This document shows positions 1 through 9,886 of a stretch of 64,000 bases of DNA, in pieces (position 1 is the stretch's first letter; each line of letters starts with the position of its first letter). The DNA is from Cellulomonas wangsupingiae (lineage in GTDB: Bacteria; Actinomycetota; Actinomycetes; Actinomycetales; Cellulomonadaceae), in the NCBI RefSeq assembly GCF_024508275.1, contig NZ_CP101989.1, forward strand, positions 2,604,001-2,668,000, given 5' to 3'. The notes beneath the pieces were generated by a model. The model was not told the DNA's origin. It did no database searches and was given only the letters and a program-made list of their open reading frames with translations. The position numbers and the translations under genes were made by a program.

Positions 1-370
1 TGAGGCCGGGCTGCGTCAGACCGAGCTGCGGACCGACCTGGTGGACGATTCCCTGGTCGGCGTCGCCCAGGGAGTGGATCCGCACGCCGAACTCGGCCGC
101 GTTGGTGCGCAGCGTCTCGATCTGGGTGCGGCTCGTCGCGTCCGCGATCGGGCGGTCGATGTCGAGCGTGGGGGTGTTGTGGTCCTCGGTGGCGAGCGTG
201 AGGTCGGGACGACGGACCGGCCGGCCAGCCAGCCGCAGGCCCTCGAACGCCTGCGGGCTCGTGACCTCGTGCACCAGGTGCAGGTCGATGTACAGCAGGT
301 CCGGTGCACCGTCCGTGCCGCGGCGCACGACGTGCGCCTCCCAGACCTTCTCCGCCAGCGTGCCGGCCAT
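1..370 (-). CDS. leuC: 3-isopropylmalate dehydratase large subunit, N-terminal part (runs off the left edge)
   Basis: LeuC with LeuD isomerises 2-isopropylmalate to 3-isopropylmalate in leucine biosynthesis, using a [4Fe-4S] cluster in the aconitase fold. Only the first 123 codons are present. The opening [15 protein letters not shown], then [20 protein letters not shown] and the [10 protein letters not shown] segment, are diagnostic of the LeuC N terminus; the cluster cysteines would lie off the window. The ATG at 370-368 gives the usual family N terminus. The gene diverges from an IclR-type regulator at 490, the arrangement seen for leuCD and NdgR/LeuR in other actinobacteria, so leucine-linked control from the 371-489 region is likely. 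Identity is secure; regulation is inferred. Confidence 0.95.
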   Translation of the reverse strand, partial: MAGTLAEKVWEAHVVRRGTDGAPDLLYIDLHLVHEVTSPQAFEGLRLAGRPVRRPDLTLATEDHNTPTLDIDRPIADATSRTQIETLRTNAAEFGVRIHSLGDADQGIVHQVGPQLGLTQPGL

Positions 371-432
371 GTTCGTCGTTCCTCTCGTCCGGGCGGGGGC
401 GTCCCGGTCACCGAGCCGATGACTGTGCGTGC

Positions 433-453
433 CCGGGGGATCCTGTCCCCCGG
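433..453 (-). promoter_or_regulatory. Hairpin in the leuC leader
   Basis: An 8-bp perfect stem (CCGGGGGA paired with TCCCCCGG, 5-nt loop) lies about 65 bases upstream of the leuC start, within its probable 5' untranslated region. It is not followed by a T run, so a role in transcript stability or attenuation is only a guess. Confidence 0.3.
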
Positions 454-454
454 C

Positions 455-483
455 TTGCATCTCAGCCTGCGAGACGCCAATAT
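455..483 (+). promoter_or_regulatory. Promoter of the IclR-type regulator, apparently leaderless
   Basis: TTGCAT at 455-460 and CAATAT at 478-483 are separated by exactly 17 bases. The ATG at 490 begins 6 bases after the -10 box, which puts the transcription start at or next to the start codon. The spacer contains the partly symmetric CTCAGCCTGCGAG, a candidate operator that could let the regulator control itself and leuC. Confidence 0.5.
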
Positions 484-489
484 CGACCT

Positions 490-1209
490 ATGGACAACTC
501 TAGCGGAGTCGGCGTGCTGGACAAGGCCGCGTCGGTACTGAGCGCGCTGGAAGCCGGACCCGCGACCCTCGCGCAGCTCGTCGCCGCCACCCATCTTGCC
601 CGCCCGACGGCCCACCGTCTGGCCGTCGCGCTCGAGCACCATCGTCTCGTGGCTCGTGACCTGCAGGGCAGGTTCGTCCTCGGGCCCCGCCTGTCGGAGC
701 TCTCGACGGCAGCCGGGGAGGACCGCCTGCTGGCCGCCGCCGGCCCCGTCCTGACGCTGCTGCGCGACCACACGGGCGAGAGCGCGCAGCTCTACCGCCG
801 CCAGGGCGACCAGCGGATCTGCGTCGCGGCCGCCGAGCGGCCCATCGGCCTGCGCGACTCGATCCCCGTGGGCGCGACCCTCACGATGCAGGCCGGGTCG
901 GCCGCCCAGGTGCTGCTGGCGTGGGAGGAGCCGGACCGGCTCCACCGGGGCCTGCAGGGCGCGAAGTTCACCGCCACGATCCTGTCCGGCGTGCGCCGTC
1001 GGGGGTGGGCCCAGTCGGTCTCCGAGCGCGAGGTCGGCGTCGCGTCGGTCTCGGCACCGGTGCGCGGGCCGTCGGGGCGCGTCGTGGCCGCCGTTTCGGT
1101 CTCCGGGCCGCTCGAGCGGCTCTCGCGGCAGCCCGGTCGGCTGCACGCCGCCGCTGTCGTCTCCGCCGCGAACCGCCTGACGGAGGTCCTGCGCCGCACG
1201 GCCGAGTGA
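490..1209 (+). CDS. IclR-family transcriptional regulator (NdgR/LeuR type)
   Basis: Actinobacterial proteins of this type divergent from leuCD (NdgR in Streptomyces, LeuR in mycobacteria) control leucine and related amino-acid genes. The 239-residue product has an N-terminal winged helix (about 5-65: SVLSALEAGPATLAQLV, then LARPTAHRLAVAL as recognition helix) and a C-terminal IclR effector domain ending in SVSAPVRGPSGRVVAAVSVSG. Length and layout match the NdgR subgroup. An upstream in-frame start near 304 would overlap leuC and the promoter, so the ATG at 490 is preferred; it has no Shine-Dalgarno and looks leaderless. A strong hairpin follows the stop. Family is certain; the leuCD target is inferred from position. 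Confidence 0.9.
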   Translation: MDNSSGVGVLDKAASVLSALEAGPATLAQLVAATHLARPTAHRLAVALEHHRLVARDLQGRFVLGPRLSELSTAAGEDRLLAAAGPVLTLLRDHTGESAQLYRRQGDQRICVAAAERPIGLRDSIPVGATLTMQAGSAAQVLLAWEEPDRLHRGLQGAKFTATILSGVRRRGWAQSVSEREVGVASVSAPVRGPSGRVVAAVSVSGPLERLSRQPGRLHAAAVVSAANRLTEVLRRTAE

Positions 1210-1214
1210 GGGGG

Positions 1215-1240
1215 CCGGGTGCGGCCTCGGCCGCACCCGG
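1215..1240 (+). terminator. Hairpin after the IclR-type gene
   Basis: A perfect 12-bp inverted repeat (CCGGGTGCGGCC against GGCCGCACCCGG, centre TC) begins 5 bases after the stop codon. There is no T tract, as is common for terminators in high-GC actinobacteria. Confidence 0.65.
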
Positions 1241-1275
1241 GTCCCGGCCCGCGGGCGAATGCCCGCGCACGGAGC

Positions 1276-1305
1276 AGGTACGCACGAAGAAGGTACGCAC
1301 GAAGA
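1276..1305. repeat. Tandem 15-bp duplication beside the tRNA terminator
   Basis: AGGTACGCACGAAGA occurs twice head to tail (1276-1290, 1291-1305). The second copy runs into the hairpin at 1305-1335 and, read on the minus strand, supplies the CTTCTTCGTGCG tail of that terminator. The repeat therefore duplicates the terminator tail. Confidence 0.8.
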
Positions 1306-1335
1306 AGGCCCGGTCACCTGTGGTGACCGGGCCTT
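1305..1335 (-). terminator. Intrinsic terminator of the tRNA unit
   Basis: A perfect 14-bp stem (AAGGCCCGGTCACC with GGTGACCGGGCCTT, 3-nt loop) lies 6 bases downstream of tRNA-Glu on the minus strand and is followed by CTTCTTCG. Confidence 0.8.
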
Positions 1336-1341
1336 CGACCG

Positions 1342-1414
1342 TACCCCCGACCGGATTCGAACCGGCGCTACCGCCGTGAGAGGGCGGCGTGCTAGGCCGC
1401 TACACAACGGGGGC
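1342..1414 (-). tRNA. tRNA-Glu (anticodon CTC)
   Basis: The minus strand folds into a cloverleaf: acceptor GCCCCCG with CGGGGGT, anticodon stem CCGCC/GGCGG around loop CTCTCAC (anticodon CTC), and T arm CCGGTTCGAATCCGG. It is 73 nt with discriminator A, and CCA is not encoded. It lies downstream of tRNA-Gln on the same strand and probably shares its transcript. Confidence 0.95.
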
Positions 1415-1557
1415 CTTGCTCACGAACCCGTAGGCCGTGTGCCGAGTGGATACTGTACCCGACGTTCGCCCGGAGTCGAAAACTCGCCGGCGTCCGCGGG
1501 CCCGCCACCAGGGCGGACGCGTCCGTGCTGACCGTCGACTGACGCCGACGAACAACG

Positions 1558-1629
1558 CTGGGGTACCAGGACTCGAACCTAGACTAACTGAACCAGAATC
1601 AGTCGTGCTGCCAATTACACCATACCCCA
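1558..1629 (-). tRNA. tRNA-Gln (anticodon CTG)
   Basis: The minus strand gives acceptor TGGGGTA/TACCCCA, D arm with GTGTAATTGGCAGCAC, anticodon stem ACTGA/TCAGT around TTCTGGT (anticodon CTG), and T arm TAGGTTCGAGTCCTG. It is 72 nt with discriminator G and no encoded CCA. Confidence 0.95.
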
Positions 1630-1701
1630 CGGGCCGTGACCGGCAGGAAGCCGTGCACAGCACCATCGGCACGTGTCACGCGGACCCCGCACCGGCCGTG
1701 A

Positions 1702-1732
1702 ACATTACCCGAGCGAGGGGGGCTCGGTCCAA
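1702..1732 (-). promoter_or_regulatory. Probable promoter of the tRNA-Gln/tRNA-Glu unit
   Basis: On the minus strand TTGGAC (1732-1727) and TAATGT (1707-1702) are separated by 19 bases and lie about 70 bases upstream of tRNA-Gln. It is the best sigma-70-like pair in this gene-free stretch. The spacer holds a short inverted repeat, CGAGC/GCTCG. Confidence 0.5.
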
Positions 1733-1772
1733 CCGGCGCCGGGTGGCGCAGGTCACCCGCCCCCCGGGGACG

Positions 1773-2231
1773 TCAGGGAGCCGGGATCTGCCCGATCTCC
1801 GTCACGTCGTACCAGAGCAGGTCCCGCTCGTCGAGCCTCGCCAGAGCCGTCTCGTCACCGGAGGCGGCACCCGCCACGTCGGCCGCAGCCGCCGGCTCGT
1901 CGACGTGCACGCTGACCACCTGGCCCAGGTCGACGCCGCACACCACCTCGACGGCCGAGGCCACCGGGGGGTCGTCGAGCGTCTGCACGCACGCCTCCGC
2001 CACGTCGGCCGCGACGACGACCCGTAGCGGCGGAGCGGCGCGCCGCGACGCCAGCAGGACCAGCGACCCGTCCCCGGCGTCGGCCTGGGCGGCGTACTCC
2101 CAGCCCTCATCGTCCTCCTCGGGCCACAGCGCGCGCAGCGCGGGCGTCACGGCGTGGGCGACGCGCGGACCGATGAGCACCGGATCGGCGCCCTGGAGCT
2201 CGTCGAGGGTCACAGGCAGGTAGACGCGCAC
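1773..2231 (-). CDS. DUF6912-family conserved protein
   Basis: A 152-residue cytoplasmic protein that opens MRVYLPVTLDELQG and ends WYDVTEIGQIPAP, the pattern of the actinobacterial DUF6912 family, whose function is unknown to me. It has no signal peptide, membrane segment or recognisable catalytic motif; the sequence is acidic and alternates short strand-like and helical segments. The GTG at 2231 is the first start consistent with the conserved opening. It lies 24 bases downstream of the CpaE-like gene on the same strand and may be transcribed with it. The family call rests on resemblance by eye. Confidence 0.65.
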   Translation of the reverse strand: MRVYLPVTLDELQGADPVLIGPRVAHAVTPALRALWPEEDDEGWEYAAQADAGDGSLVLLASRRAAPPLRVVVAADVAEACVQTLDDPPVASAVEVVCGVDLGQVVSVHVDEPAAAADVAGAASGDETALARLDERDLLWYDVTEIGQIPAP

Positions 2232-2255
2232 GTGCCCAGTCTGCCGCCCGGCGTC

Positions 2256-3503
2256 TCACCCGACCGCGACCTGCGCACCCGGCGCGTCGGCGCCCACCGT
2301 CGCGGCGACCTCGGCGGCCAGGTCCGCCAGGCTGCGCCGGGCGGGCGATCCCGGCACCACCTCCCGCAGGGCACGCCCCTCGAGCATCGCGGCGTCCGCG
2401 GCGGCACGGTCCTCGGGCACCAGGACGACGTCCTCCACCCCGGCGTACCGCGCCAGCGCGGCAGCCACCGCCTCCCCGGGGCGCGACCCCGCCACGGTCG
2501 GGCGCACCCGGTTGACGACCACCCGCCGCGAGAGGACCAGGCCACGCTCGGCCGCGTCCGCGAGCGCGCGCACGAGCCGTTGCACGCCCACGGGATCCGC
2601 TGCGCCGACCACGACGACGAGGTCCGCCTGCTCGAGCGCCGTCACCGTCGCGGCGTTGCGCGCGGGCGCCCGCGTGTCGTAGCTGAGCATCTCGTCCTGC
2701 TCCAGGCAGAAGCCCGTGTCGACGACCGTGACGTCCGCGAGCGCGCGCGCCTGCGAGAGCACGAGCTCCAGCGAGCTCGCAGGGAGCTCGGGCCACCGGG
2801 CGGCCCGCGAGATGCCCGAGAGCAGCCGCAGGCCCGGCAGCACGACCGGGGCGAGGCGGGCGAGGGTCGGCAGGTCCAGCGCCCCCTGTCCGGCCGCGCG
2901 CGCGGCCGCGGCGATCCCGGGCGCCTCGTCGAGCACGCCCAGCACCTGCGCGACCGCGCCGCCGTACGTGTCCGCGTCCACCAGCAGGGTGGACCGACCC
3001 AGCGCGGCGAGCTCGGCCGCGAGGTTCACCGCCACGAACGTCCTGCCCGGCGCGCCGGTCGGGCCCCAGACGGCCACCGTCGCACCGCGACGGGTCGGCG
3101 GCGCGGGCGCCGTGGGGACCGCCGCGGCGGGCGGACGCCCGACGTCGAGCACCGCGAGCGCCTCGCGCACCACGTCGGGGACGTCGCCCTCGCTCGTCAC
3201 GTCGACCACCAGGTCGGCACCGTGCGCGGTCAGGCGCTCGGCGAGCCACGGCCGGGTGGCGTCACCGAGCCCCACGACCCGCACCCCGCAGCGGTGCAGC
3301 GTCGCGACCGCCTCACGGTCGAACCGGTCGAGGTCGCCCGACACCACCGCGAGGCCCCCGAGACCCGCCTCCGCGGCAGCGAGCAGCTCGGTGAGGTCGG
3401 CGCACCGGCGGGTGACCGACAGGCGCCCGCCCGACCGCTCCACCGCCTGCACGATCGCCGACTCCGCGGCGCCCTGGACGGCGCACAGCACCCCGACGCC
3501 CAT
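2256..3503 (-). CDS. CpaE-like pilus-assembly ATPase (MinD/ParA superfamily)
   Basis: CpaE-type proteins are MinD-like ATPases that position Flp/Tad pilus machinery. The 415-residue product has an N-terminal receiver-like region (about 1-125) without an obvious phosphoacceptor site, then a deviant Walker region (WGPTGAPGRTFVAVNLAAELA, about 145-165), a LLVDADTYGG loop, the VTVVDTG strand, and a C-terminal P-loop fold ending in the DLAAEVAATVG helix. The canonical GKGG(V/T)GK(S/T) is replaced by GPTGAPGRT, with Arg in place of the usual Lys, so ATP hydrolysis may be weak or altered. Its ATG (3503-3501) shares a base with the stop of the SAF gene (TGATG), indicating translational coupling. No TadA, TadB/C or pilin gene lies nearby. 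Confidence 0.75.
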   Translation of the reverse strand: MGVGVLCAVQGAAESAIVQAVERSGGRLSVTRRCADLTELLAAAEAGLGGLAVVSGDLDRFDREAVATLHRCGVRVVGLGDATRPWLAERLTAHGADLVVDVTSEGDVPDVVREALAVLDVGRPPAAAVPTAPAPPTRRGATVAVWGPTGAPGRTFVAVNLAAELAALGRSTLLVDADTYGGAVAQVLGVLDEAPGIAAAARAAGQGALDLPTLARLAPVVLPGLRLLSGISRAARWPELPASSLELVLSQARALADVTVVDTGFCLEQDEMLSYDTRAPARNAATVTALEQADLVVVVGAADPVGVQRLVRALADAAERGLVLSRRVVVNRVRPTVAGSRPGEAVAAALARYAGVEDVVLVPEDRAAADAAMLEGRALREVVPGSPARRSLADLAAEVAATVGADAPGAQVAVG

Positions 3504-4171
3504 CACGCCCCCGGCACGGGGACGACGTCGACGGTGCCGTTGCCGGCGAGGGCACCCAGCACGTCCGGGAGGTCGTCGACGGGCACCAGGACGTGCACCG
3601 TGCGCGTCCCGCCGCTCGCGAACGCGCCGTCGGCGCCGCTGACCTCGGCCACCGTGAGCGCCGCCGCGAGCTCGCGGGGCGTCGCCTCCCCCGGTGCGGC
3701 GCCCCGGTCCGTCGCGTCCCCGGACTCGGGCGTGAACCACAGGTCGACGCGCGCACCCGCGACCAGCCCGCTGGACGCGGGTCCGGACAGCGGGACGGGC
3801 ACCGCGCGCACGTCGAGCTCGTCCGCCCGGCCGACCGCCGCGGCGGGGACGAGCTCGCCGGCGCCCACCGCGCGCAGCACCACGGCAGCCTCGGGCAGCG
3901 GGGCGTCGGCGCGCAGGTAGCCGTCCGCTCGGTCGGCGAGCCGCACGTCCGCGACCACGAGCGCCGCCGACGTCAGGGAGGTCCCCGGCACCAGCACGTC
4001 CCGCGCGACGTAGACGGGCACGGTCCGTTGGGACGTGGTGACGACCCAGCTGCCGAGCACGACGGACGCGGCGATGAGGGCGATCCCGACGAGCAGCCGC
4101 GGGTCGCGCCACCCGGGGCGGCGCAGGCGCGCGGCCGTCGGTGCGGGCAGGTCGAGCACGGACGTGTCCAC
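3503..4171 (-). CDS. SAF-domain protein, CpaB/RcpC-like
   Basis: A 222-residue membrane-anchored protein. A basic N terminus (ARLRRPGWRDPR) is followed by one transmembrane helix at about 30-48 (LLVGIALIAASVVLGSWVV) and an extracytoplasmic SAF domain beginning VYVARDVLVPGTSLTSAALV, as in CpaB/RcpC proteins of Flp pilus systems. The C-terminal part (VHVLVPVDDLPDVLGALAGNGTVDVVPV) matches the CpaB-associated region. The GTG at 4171 is chosen because AGGAG lies just upstream and the reading begins directly before the SAF architecture. It is coupled to the CpaE-like gene. With no pilin or secretion ATPase in view, pilus assembly is an inference; a cell-wall role is possible. Confidence 0.75.
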   Translation of the reverse strand: MDTSVLDLPAPTAARLRRPGWRDPRLLVGIALIAASVVLGSWVVTTSQRTVPVYVARDVLVPGTSLTSAALVVADVRLADRADGYLRADAPLPEAAVVLRAVGAGELVPAAAVGRADELDVRAVPVPLSGPASSGLVAGARVDLWFTPESGDATDRGAAPGEATPRELAAALTVAEVSGADGAFASGGTRTVHVLVPVDDLPDVLGALAGNGTVDVVPVPGA

Positions 4172-4359
4172 TAGGACTCCTGGTCGGCGGGGCGCGGGTC
4201 GCGTGGACCGGCGGAGGGGTGCGGTCGGGTGGCGCCGGGCGTCGGGGCCAGGCTCGTCCGGCGCGACGAGTGTGACGCGCCCCGGCCCGTCTCCGACAGG
4301 GCGGCGGCACGGCCTGTGGACAACGCTCCGGTACCCGCCCACCGTGGAAGACTGCCGAC

Positions 4360-4584
4360 ATGGCACCGAGGTTCCTGACGCTCGCCGACGTGTCCGAGAT
4401 CCTCAACATCTCGGCGCCCCAGGCGTACGCGCTCGTCCGGTCCGGCGAGCTGCCGGCGATCCAGATCGGCGGGCGCATGCAGTGGCGCGTCGAGTCCAGC
4501 GAGCTCGAGCGGTACATCGAGCGGATGTACGAGGAGACGCGGGCGCGGAACGCGCACGGCGCCGCGTCCGACGGCACCGTGTGA
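4360..4584 (+). CDS. Small helix-turn-helix protein of MerR/excisionase type
   Basis: This 74-residue DNA-binding protein is nearly all one HTH_17 domain: LTLADVSEILNISAPQAYALVRSGELPAIQIGGRMQWRVESSELERYI covers helix-turn-helix plus wing (residues 5-55), followed by a short charged helix. The fold is shared with excisionases and with BldC, which binds head-to-tail AT-rich direct repeats, although the sequence is not BldC itself. ATG at 4360 follows AAGACT (4348-4353) by 6 bases with no Shine-Dalgarno, so it may be leaderless. It diverges from the SAF/CpaE-like pair and lies 15 bases from the convergent 194-residue gene. Phased repeats at 5202-5245 are a candidate target. Confidence 0.8.
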   Translation: MAPRFLTLADVSEILNISAPQAYALVRSGELPAIQIGGRMQWRVESSELERYIERMYEETRARNAHGAASDGTV

Positions 4585-4598
4585 CGGCACGCGCGGCG

Positions 4599-5183
4599 TC
4601 ATCGCGACTCCACCGCTCGCAGCGCGCCGAACGGCACGCTGACGGCACGCCGCGCGGGAACGTCGAGGACGAGGTCGAGGTGGTCCGCGCCGACGCGGTC
4701 GAGGCGACCGGTGAGCGTTCCCGCACCCGTCCTGACCGTGACCACGGCGCGGTCGCGGGCGAGCGCACGCAGCACGTGACCGAGCCCCAGCCCTGACTCC
4801 ACCCGGCCGGCGGGCGGTGCCGCGTGCGTGCCCAGCCCGTCGACCGTCAGCACGGCGGCGGTCGGGACGAGGGCCCGCCGCCCGCCGCCGAGGTCGAGGA
4901 GCACCCACTGCGCGGCGGCCTCGGCGACGACACCCTCGAGCGACTCCCCGGGGCCTGTCACGACGCGCAGCCGCGTCCCCACCGCGGCGCGCAGCCGGTC
5001 ACCGAGCGGAACCCGGGCCCGCTCCGCGCGCGTCAGGTCGGCGACGTCCCACCGCGCCTCGTCGGCGCGGCCGGCCGCGAGCTGCGCCTCCAGGTCGCCG
5101 AAGAGCTGCTCCCAGCGGCCTGACGCTGCGGGCGACCCCGCACCTGTGCCCTCGCGACTCACGGACCGGACTTTACTGGACAT
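4599..5183 (-). CDS. Conserved hypothetical protein, 194 residues
   Basis: I do not recognise a named family. The product has an Arg/Ser-rich start, a helical segment (WEQLFGDLEAQLAAGRADEARWDVADLTRAERARVPLGDRL split over residues 24-64), then two beta-rich stretches, one with GTRLRVVTGPGESLEGVVAEAAAQWVLLDLG-like character and one with GAGTLTGRLDRVGADHLDLVLD-like character, that resemble Sm-like or small-barrel halves. No signal peptide or membrane helix is visible. ATG at 5183 lies just outside the phased repeats shared with the divergent LysM gene. Codon usage and GC content suit a real gene. Function unknown. Confidence 0.7.
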   Translation of the reverse strand: MSSKVRSVSREGTGAGSPAASGRWEQLFGDLEAQLAAGRADEARWDVADLTRAERARVPLGDRLRAAVGTRLRVVTGPGESLEGVVAEAAAQWVLLDLGGGRRALVPTAAVLTVDGLGTHAAPPAGRVESGLGLGHVLRALARDRAVVTVRTGAGTLTGRLDRVGADHLDLVLDVPARRAVSVPFGALRAVESR

Positions 5184-5201
5184 ACCTCCCCGAGTGGGCT
5201 A

Positions 5202-5245
5202 CATCTATCTCCTACGTACTTCATCAAACGACATCAAACTGCATC
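5202..5245. promoter_or_regulatory. Helically phased CATC direct repeats between divergent genes
   Basis: CATC occurs at 5202, 5222, 5232 and 5242, all in the same 10-bp register; the middle two extend to CATCAAAC. The stretch is conspicuously AT-rich for this genome and lies between the gene starting at 5183 (minus) and the LysM gene at 5260 (plus). Direct repeats at one helical turn are a typical target for a regulator that binds head to tail. Confidence 0.45.
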
Positions 5246-5259
5246 ATCGAGGAGAATCC

Positions 5260-6195
5260 GTGACCGCCCCGCCCTCGCCTGCTCGCCCGAGCACGTCACG
5301 CCTCGCGGTGACGGCTGCCGCACTGTCCCTCGCCGGCGCAGCCGGGCTCGTCGTGGCCGCGCTCCTCGCCCTGTGGGTCGCAGACCAGCTGGGGTCCACC
5401 CGGCTGTGGCGCGTGGAGTCGGTGGTCGCCGCCGCCGTCGTGACGCTCGGCGTCCTCGCCTGCGGGTGGGTCGCCGTGTCGTCGCTGGTGGCCGCTGCCT
5501 GCGCAGGGGCCCGCGCGGCCGGAGGCGCCTGGCGGGGCGGCGAGGCGGTGGTCCACCGGTGGGCGCCCGGCCTCGTCCGCCGGGCTCTGGCCGTGGCGCT
5601 GGCCGCCGGCGTCGGGCTGGGGACCGCCGCGGGGGCGCACGCGGCGCCGACCGTCCCGGTCGACCTCGCACGTGCGGTCGTCACGGCCGACCTCGGCTGG
5701 GCCCCGACGGCGGACCGCCTGCCGGCCTCGGCCGATGCGACCGCGGCCGTCCCGGGCTCGTCGCCCGAGGCACCGCCTGCGGCGAGCCCCGCGCCGGGGG
5801 GCGCGATCCCCGAGGCCCCCGCCGCGACTCCCTCGCCGGCACCGGCCACGTCGACGTCACCCACCGCCGACGCCTCACCCGCGACCGCGGCGGCGGGGGG
5901 ACCCCTCGCACCGGTGGCCGCGCCGGTCCCGGCCTCGGTGGCACCCCCGGCCCTCGCGCACCCCGCACCGCCGGGCGCGCCCCCCGCCGGGCGCACGGTC
6001 GAGGTGCAACCGGGCGACACGCTCTGGGCGGTGGCCGCACGCAGCCTGGGGCCGGGCGCCTCCGACGCCGCGATCGCCGCCGAGTGGCCGCGGTGGTACG
6101 CCGCGAACGCGTCGGTCATCGGGCCCGACCCCGACCTCCTGCACCCCGGTCAGGTGCTCACGGCACCGACCGCTCCCGACGGGAGCACCCGATGA
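5260..6195 (+). CDS. LysM-domain membrane protein
   Basis: A 311-residue protein with an N-terminal membrane region of about three helices (AVTAAALSLAGAAGLVVAAL; VVAAAVVTLGVLACGWVAVS; LAVALAAGVGLGTAAGAHA, the last resembling a cleavable signal with AHA-AP). A long Pro/Ala/Ser-rich linker (about 150-245) leads to a C-terminal LysM domain (about 248-307: VEVQPGDTLWAVAARSLG to LHPGQVLTAP) that would bind peptidoglycan outside the membrane. GTG at 5260 is supported by GAGGAG at 5249-5254. Its stop overlaps the start of the Rv3235-family gene (ATGA), a pair usually found beside secA in this phylum. A cell-wall-sensing or scaffold role is inferred. Confidence 0.85.
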   Translation: MTAPPSPARPSTSRLAVTAAALSLAGAAGLVVAALLALWVADQLGSTRLWRVESVVAAAVVTLGVLACGWVAVSSLVAAACAGARAAGGAWRGGEAVVHRWAPGLVRRALAVALAAGVGLGTAAGAHAAPTVPVDLARAVVTADLGWAPTADRLPASADATAAVPGSSPEAPPAASPAPGGAIPEAPAATPSPAPATSTSPTADASPATAAAGGPLAPVAAPVPASVAPPALAHPAPPGAPPAGRTVEVQPGDTLWAVAARSLGPGASDAAIAAEWPRWYAANASVIGPDPDLLHPGQVLTAPTAPDGSTR

Positions 6196-6908
6196 CCACG
6201 ACGCGCCACGACGACGTCGCGCCGACGACGGCGGTCGAGGAGGCCCTCTCGGTGCTCGACACCACCGACGCCGGGCCACGCCCCCACGCGCACCTGCGTG
6301 CCGTCGACTCCCCCGTGCCGCGGCCGGCGGGCGTGCGCCGGCCGGACGCGAGCACCGCGACGGGCCGGGCGCGCGTCGGGACGGCCCTTCCGGCCGACAC
6401 CGCAGCCGCGCAGACCTCTCCCGGACCGCGGCTCCGGCTCGTCCCGGCGCTCCGGCCGGTCCCGGCCCGGACGGCGGCGCCCGCAGCGCCGCCACCGGTC
6501 CTCGTCGAGCGCGTCCGCGGCCTCGCGATGGTCGACCGGGTACGGACGACGGACCACGACGACGACCGCGGCGCCGCCCCCGCGGCCGACCCCGGTCGGT
6601 TCGCGCACGGGGTCGGGCTCGCCTGCGTCGAGGTGACGCTCGGCCGCCGGCCCGCCGCGCAGCTCGCCCGGTGGGTGGGGCCGGGCGTCCTGGAGATGCT
6701 CCAGCAGCGCGCCGACCTGGTCCGTCGCTCCGGGATCCGCGCGCACGCGCGACGCCCGGCGGCGCGCCGGGTGCGGGTGTGCGCCGTCGACGCGCACACC
6801 GCGGAGGCGTGCCTGGTCGTCGACGACGGTGCGCGGGTCCGCGCGGTCGCCCTGCGCCTGGAGGCGCACCGCGGCGCGTGGCGCGTCACCCAGCTGGAGA
6901 TCGGCTGA
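6192..6908 (+). CDS. Rv3235-family protein
   Basis: A 238-residue protein of the actinobacterial family named after M. tuberculosis Rv3235, which likewise lies near secA. The N-terminal half is disordered and rich in Pro, Ala and Arg. The conserved part is the C-terminal 110 residues (FAHGVGLACVEVTLGRRPAAQL, then ARRVRVCAVDAHTAEACLVVDDG and VAVRLEAHRGAWRVTQLEIG-like ending), a small alpha-beta fold reminiscent of nuclear-transport-factor-2-like domains. No export signal is seen, so it is probably cytoplasmic. It is translationally coupled to the LysM gene. Molecular function is unknown to me. Confidence 0.8.
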   Translation: MTTTRHDDVAPTTAVEEALSVLDTTDAGPRPHAHLRAVDSPVPRPAGVRRPDASTATGRARVGTALPADTAAAQTSPGPRLRLVPALRPVPARTAAPAAPPPVLVERVRGLAMVDRVRTTDHDDDRGAAPAADPGRFAHGVGLACVEVTLGRRPAAQLARWVGPGVLEMLQQRADLVRRSGIRAHARRPAARRVRVCAVDAHTAEACLVVDDGARVRAVALRLEAHRGAWRVTQLEIG

Positions 6909-6934
6909 CCGTCGCCCCTGGGACGACGGTCAGC
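6904..6934. terminator. Bidirectional terminator hairpin between the Rv3235-family gene and secA
   Basis: An 11-bp perfect stem (GCTGACCGTCG with CGACGGTCAGC) encloses a 9-base loop. The left arm contains the TGA stop of the plus-strand gene, and the hairpin lies 20 bases beyond the secA stop on the other strand. Confidence 0.7.
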
Positions 6935-6954
6935 CGGTCACCCGCGCGGGCGGG

Positions 6955-9765
<2,811 letters not shown>

Positions 9766-9886
9766 GCAACTCTCCCGACGTCGTTGGCGCCCGTCCGCTC
9801 GCGGCGTCGGGGCGGTGCGTGTGACCCGACCGCGCGGCCGGGGCCCGACCATCGTAGGCGAGGTGCGGGCCCCGTGTGGTCGCCGC

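Noticed and set aside
371..460. Leucine leader peptide or T-box-like riboswitch before leuC
   Set aside because: No run of leucine codons and no T-box sequence could be found; only a simple hairpin is visible.
304..489. Longer IclR-type regulator starting at 304
   Set aside because: It would overlap leuC antisense and the 455-483 promoter, and the extra residues are Arg/Pro-rich without homology.
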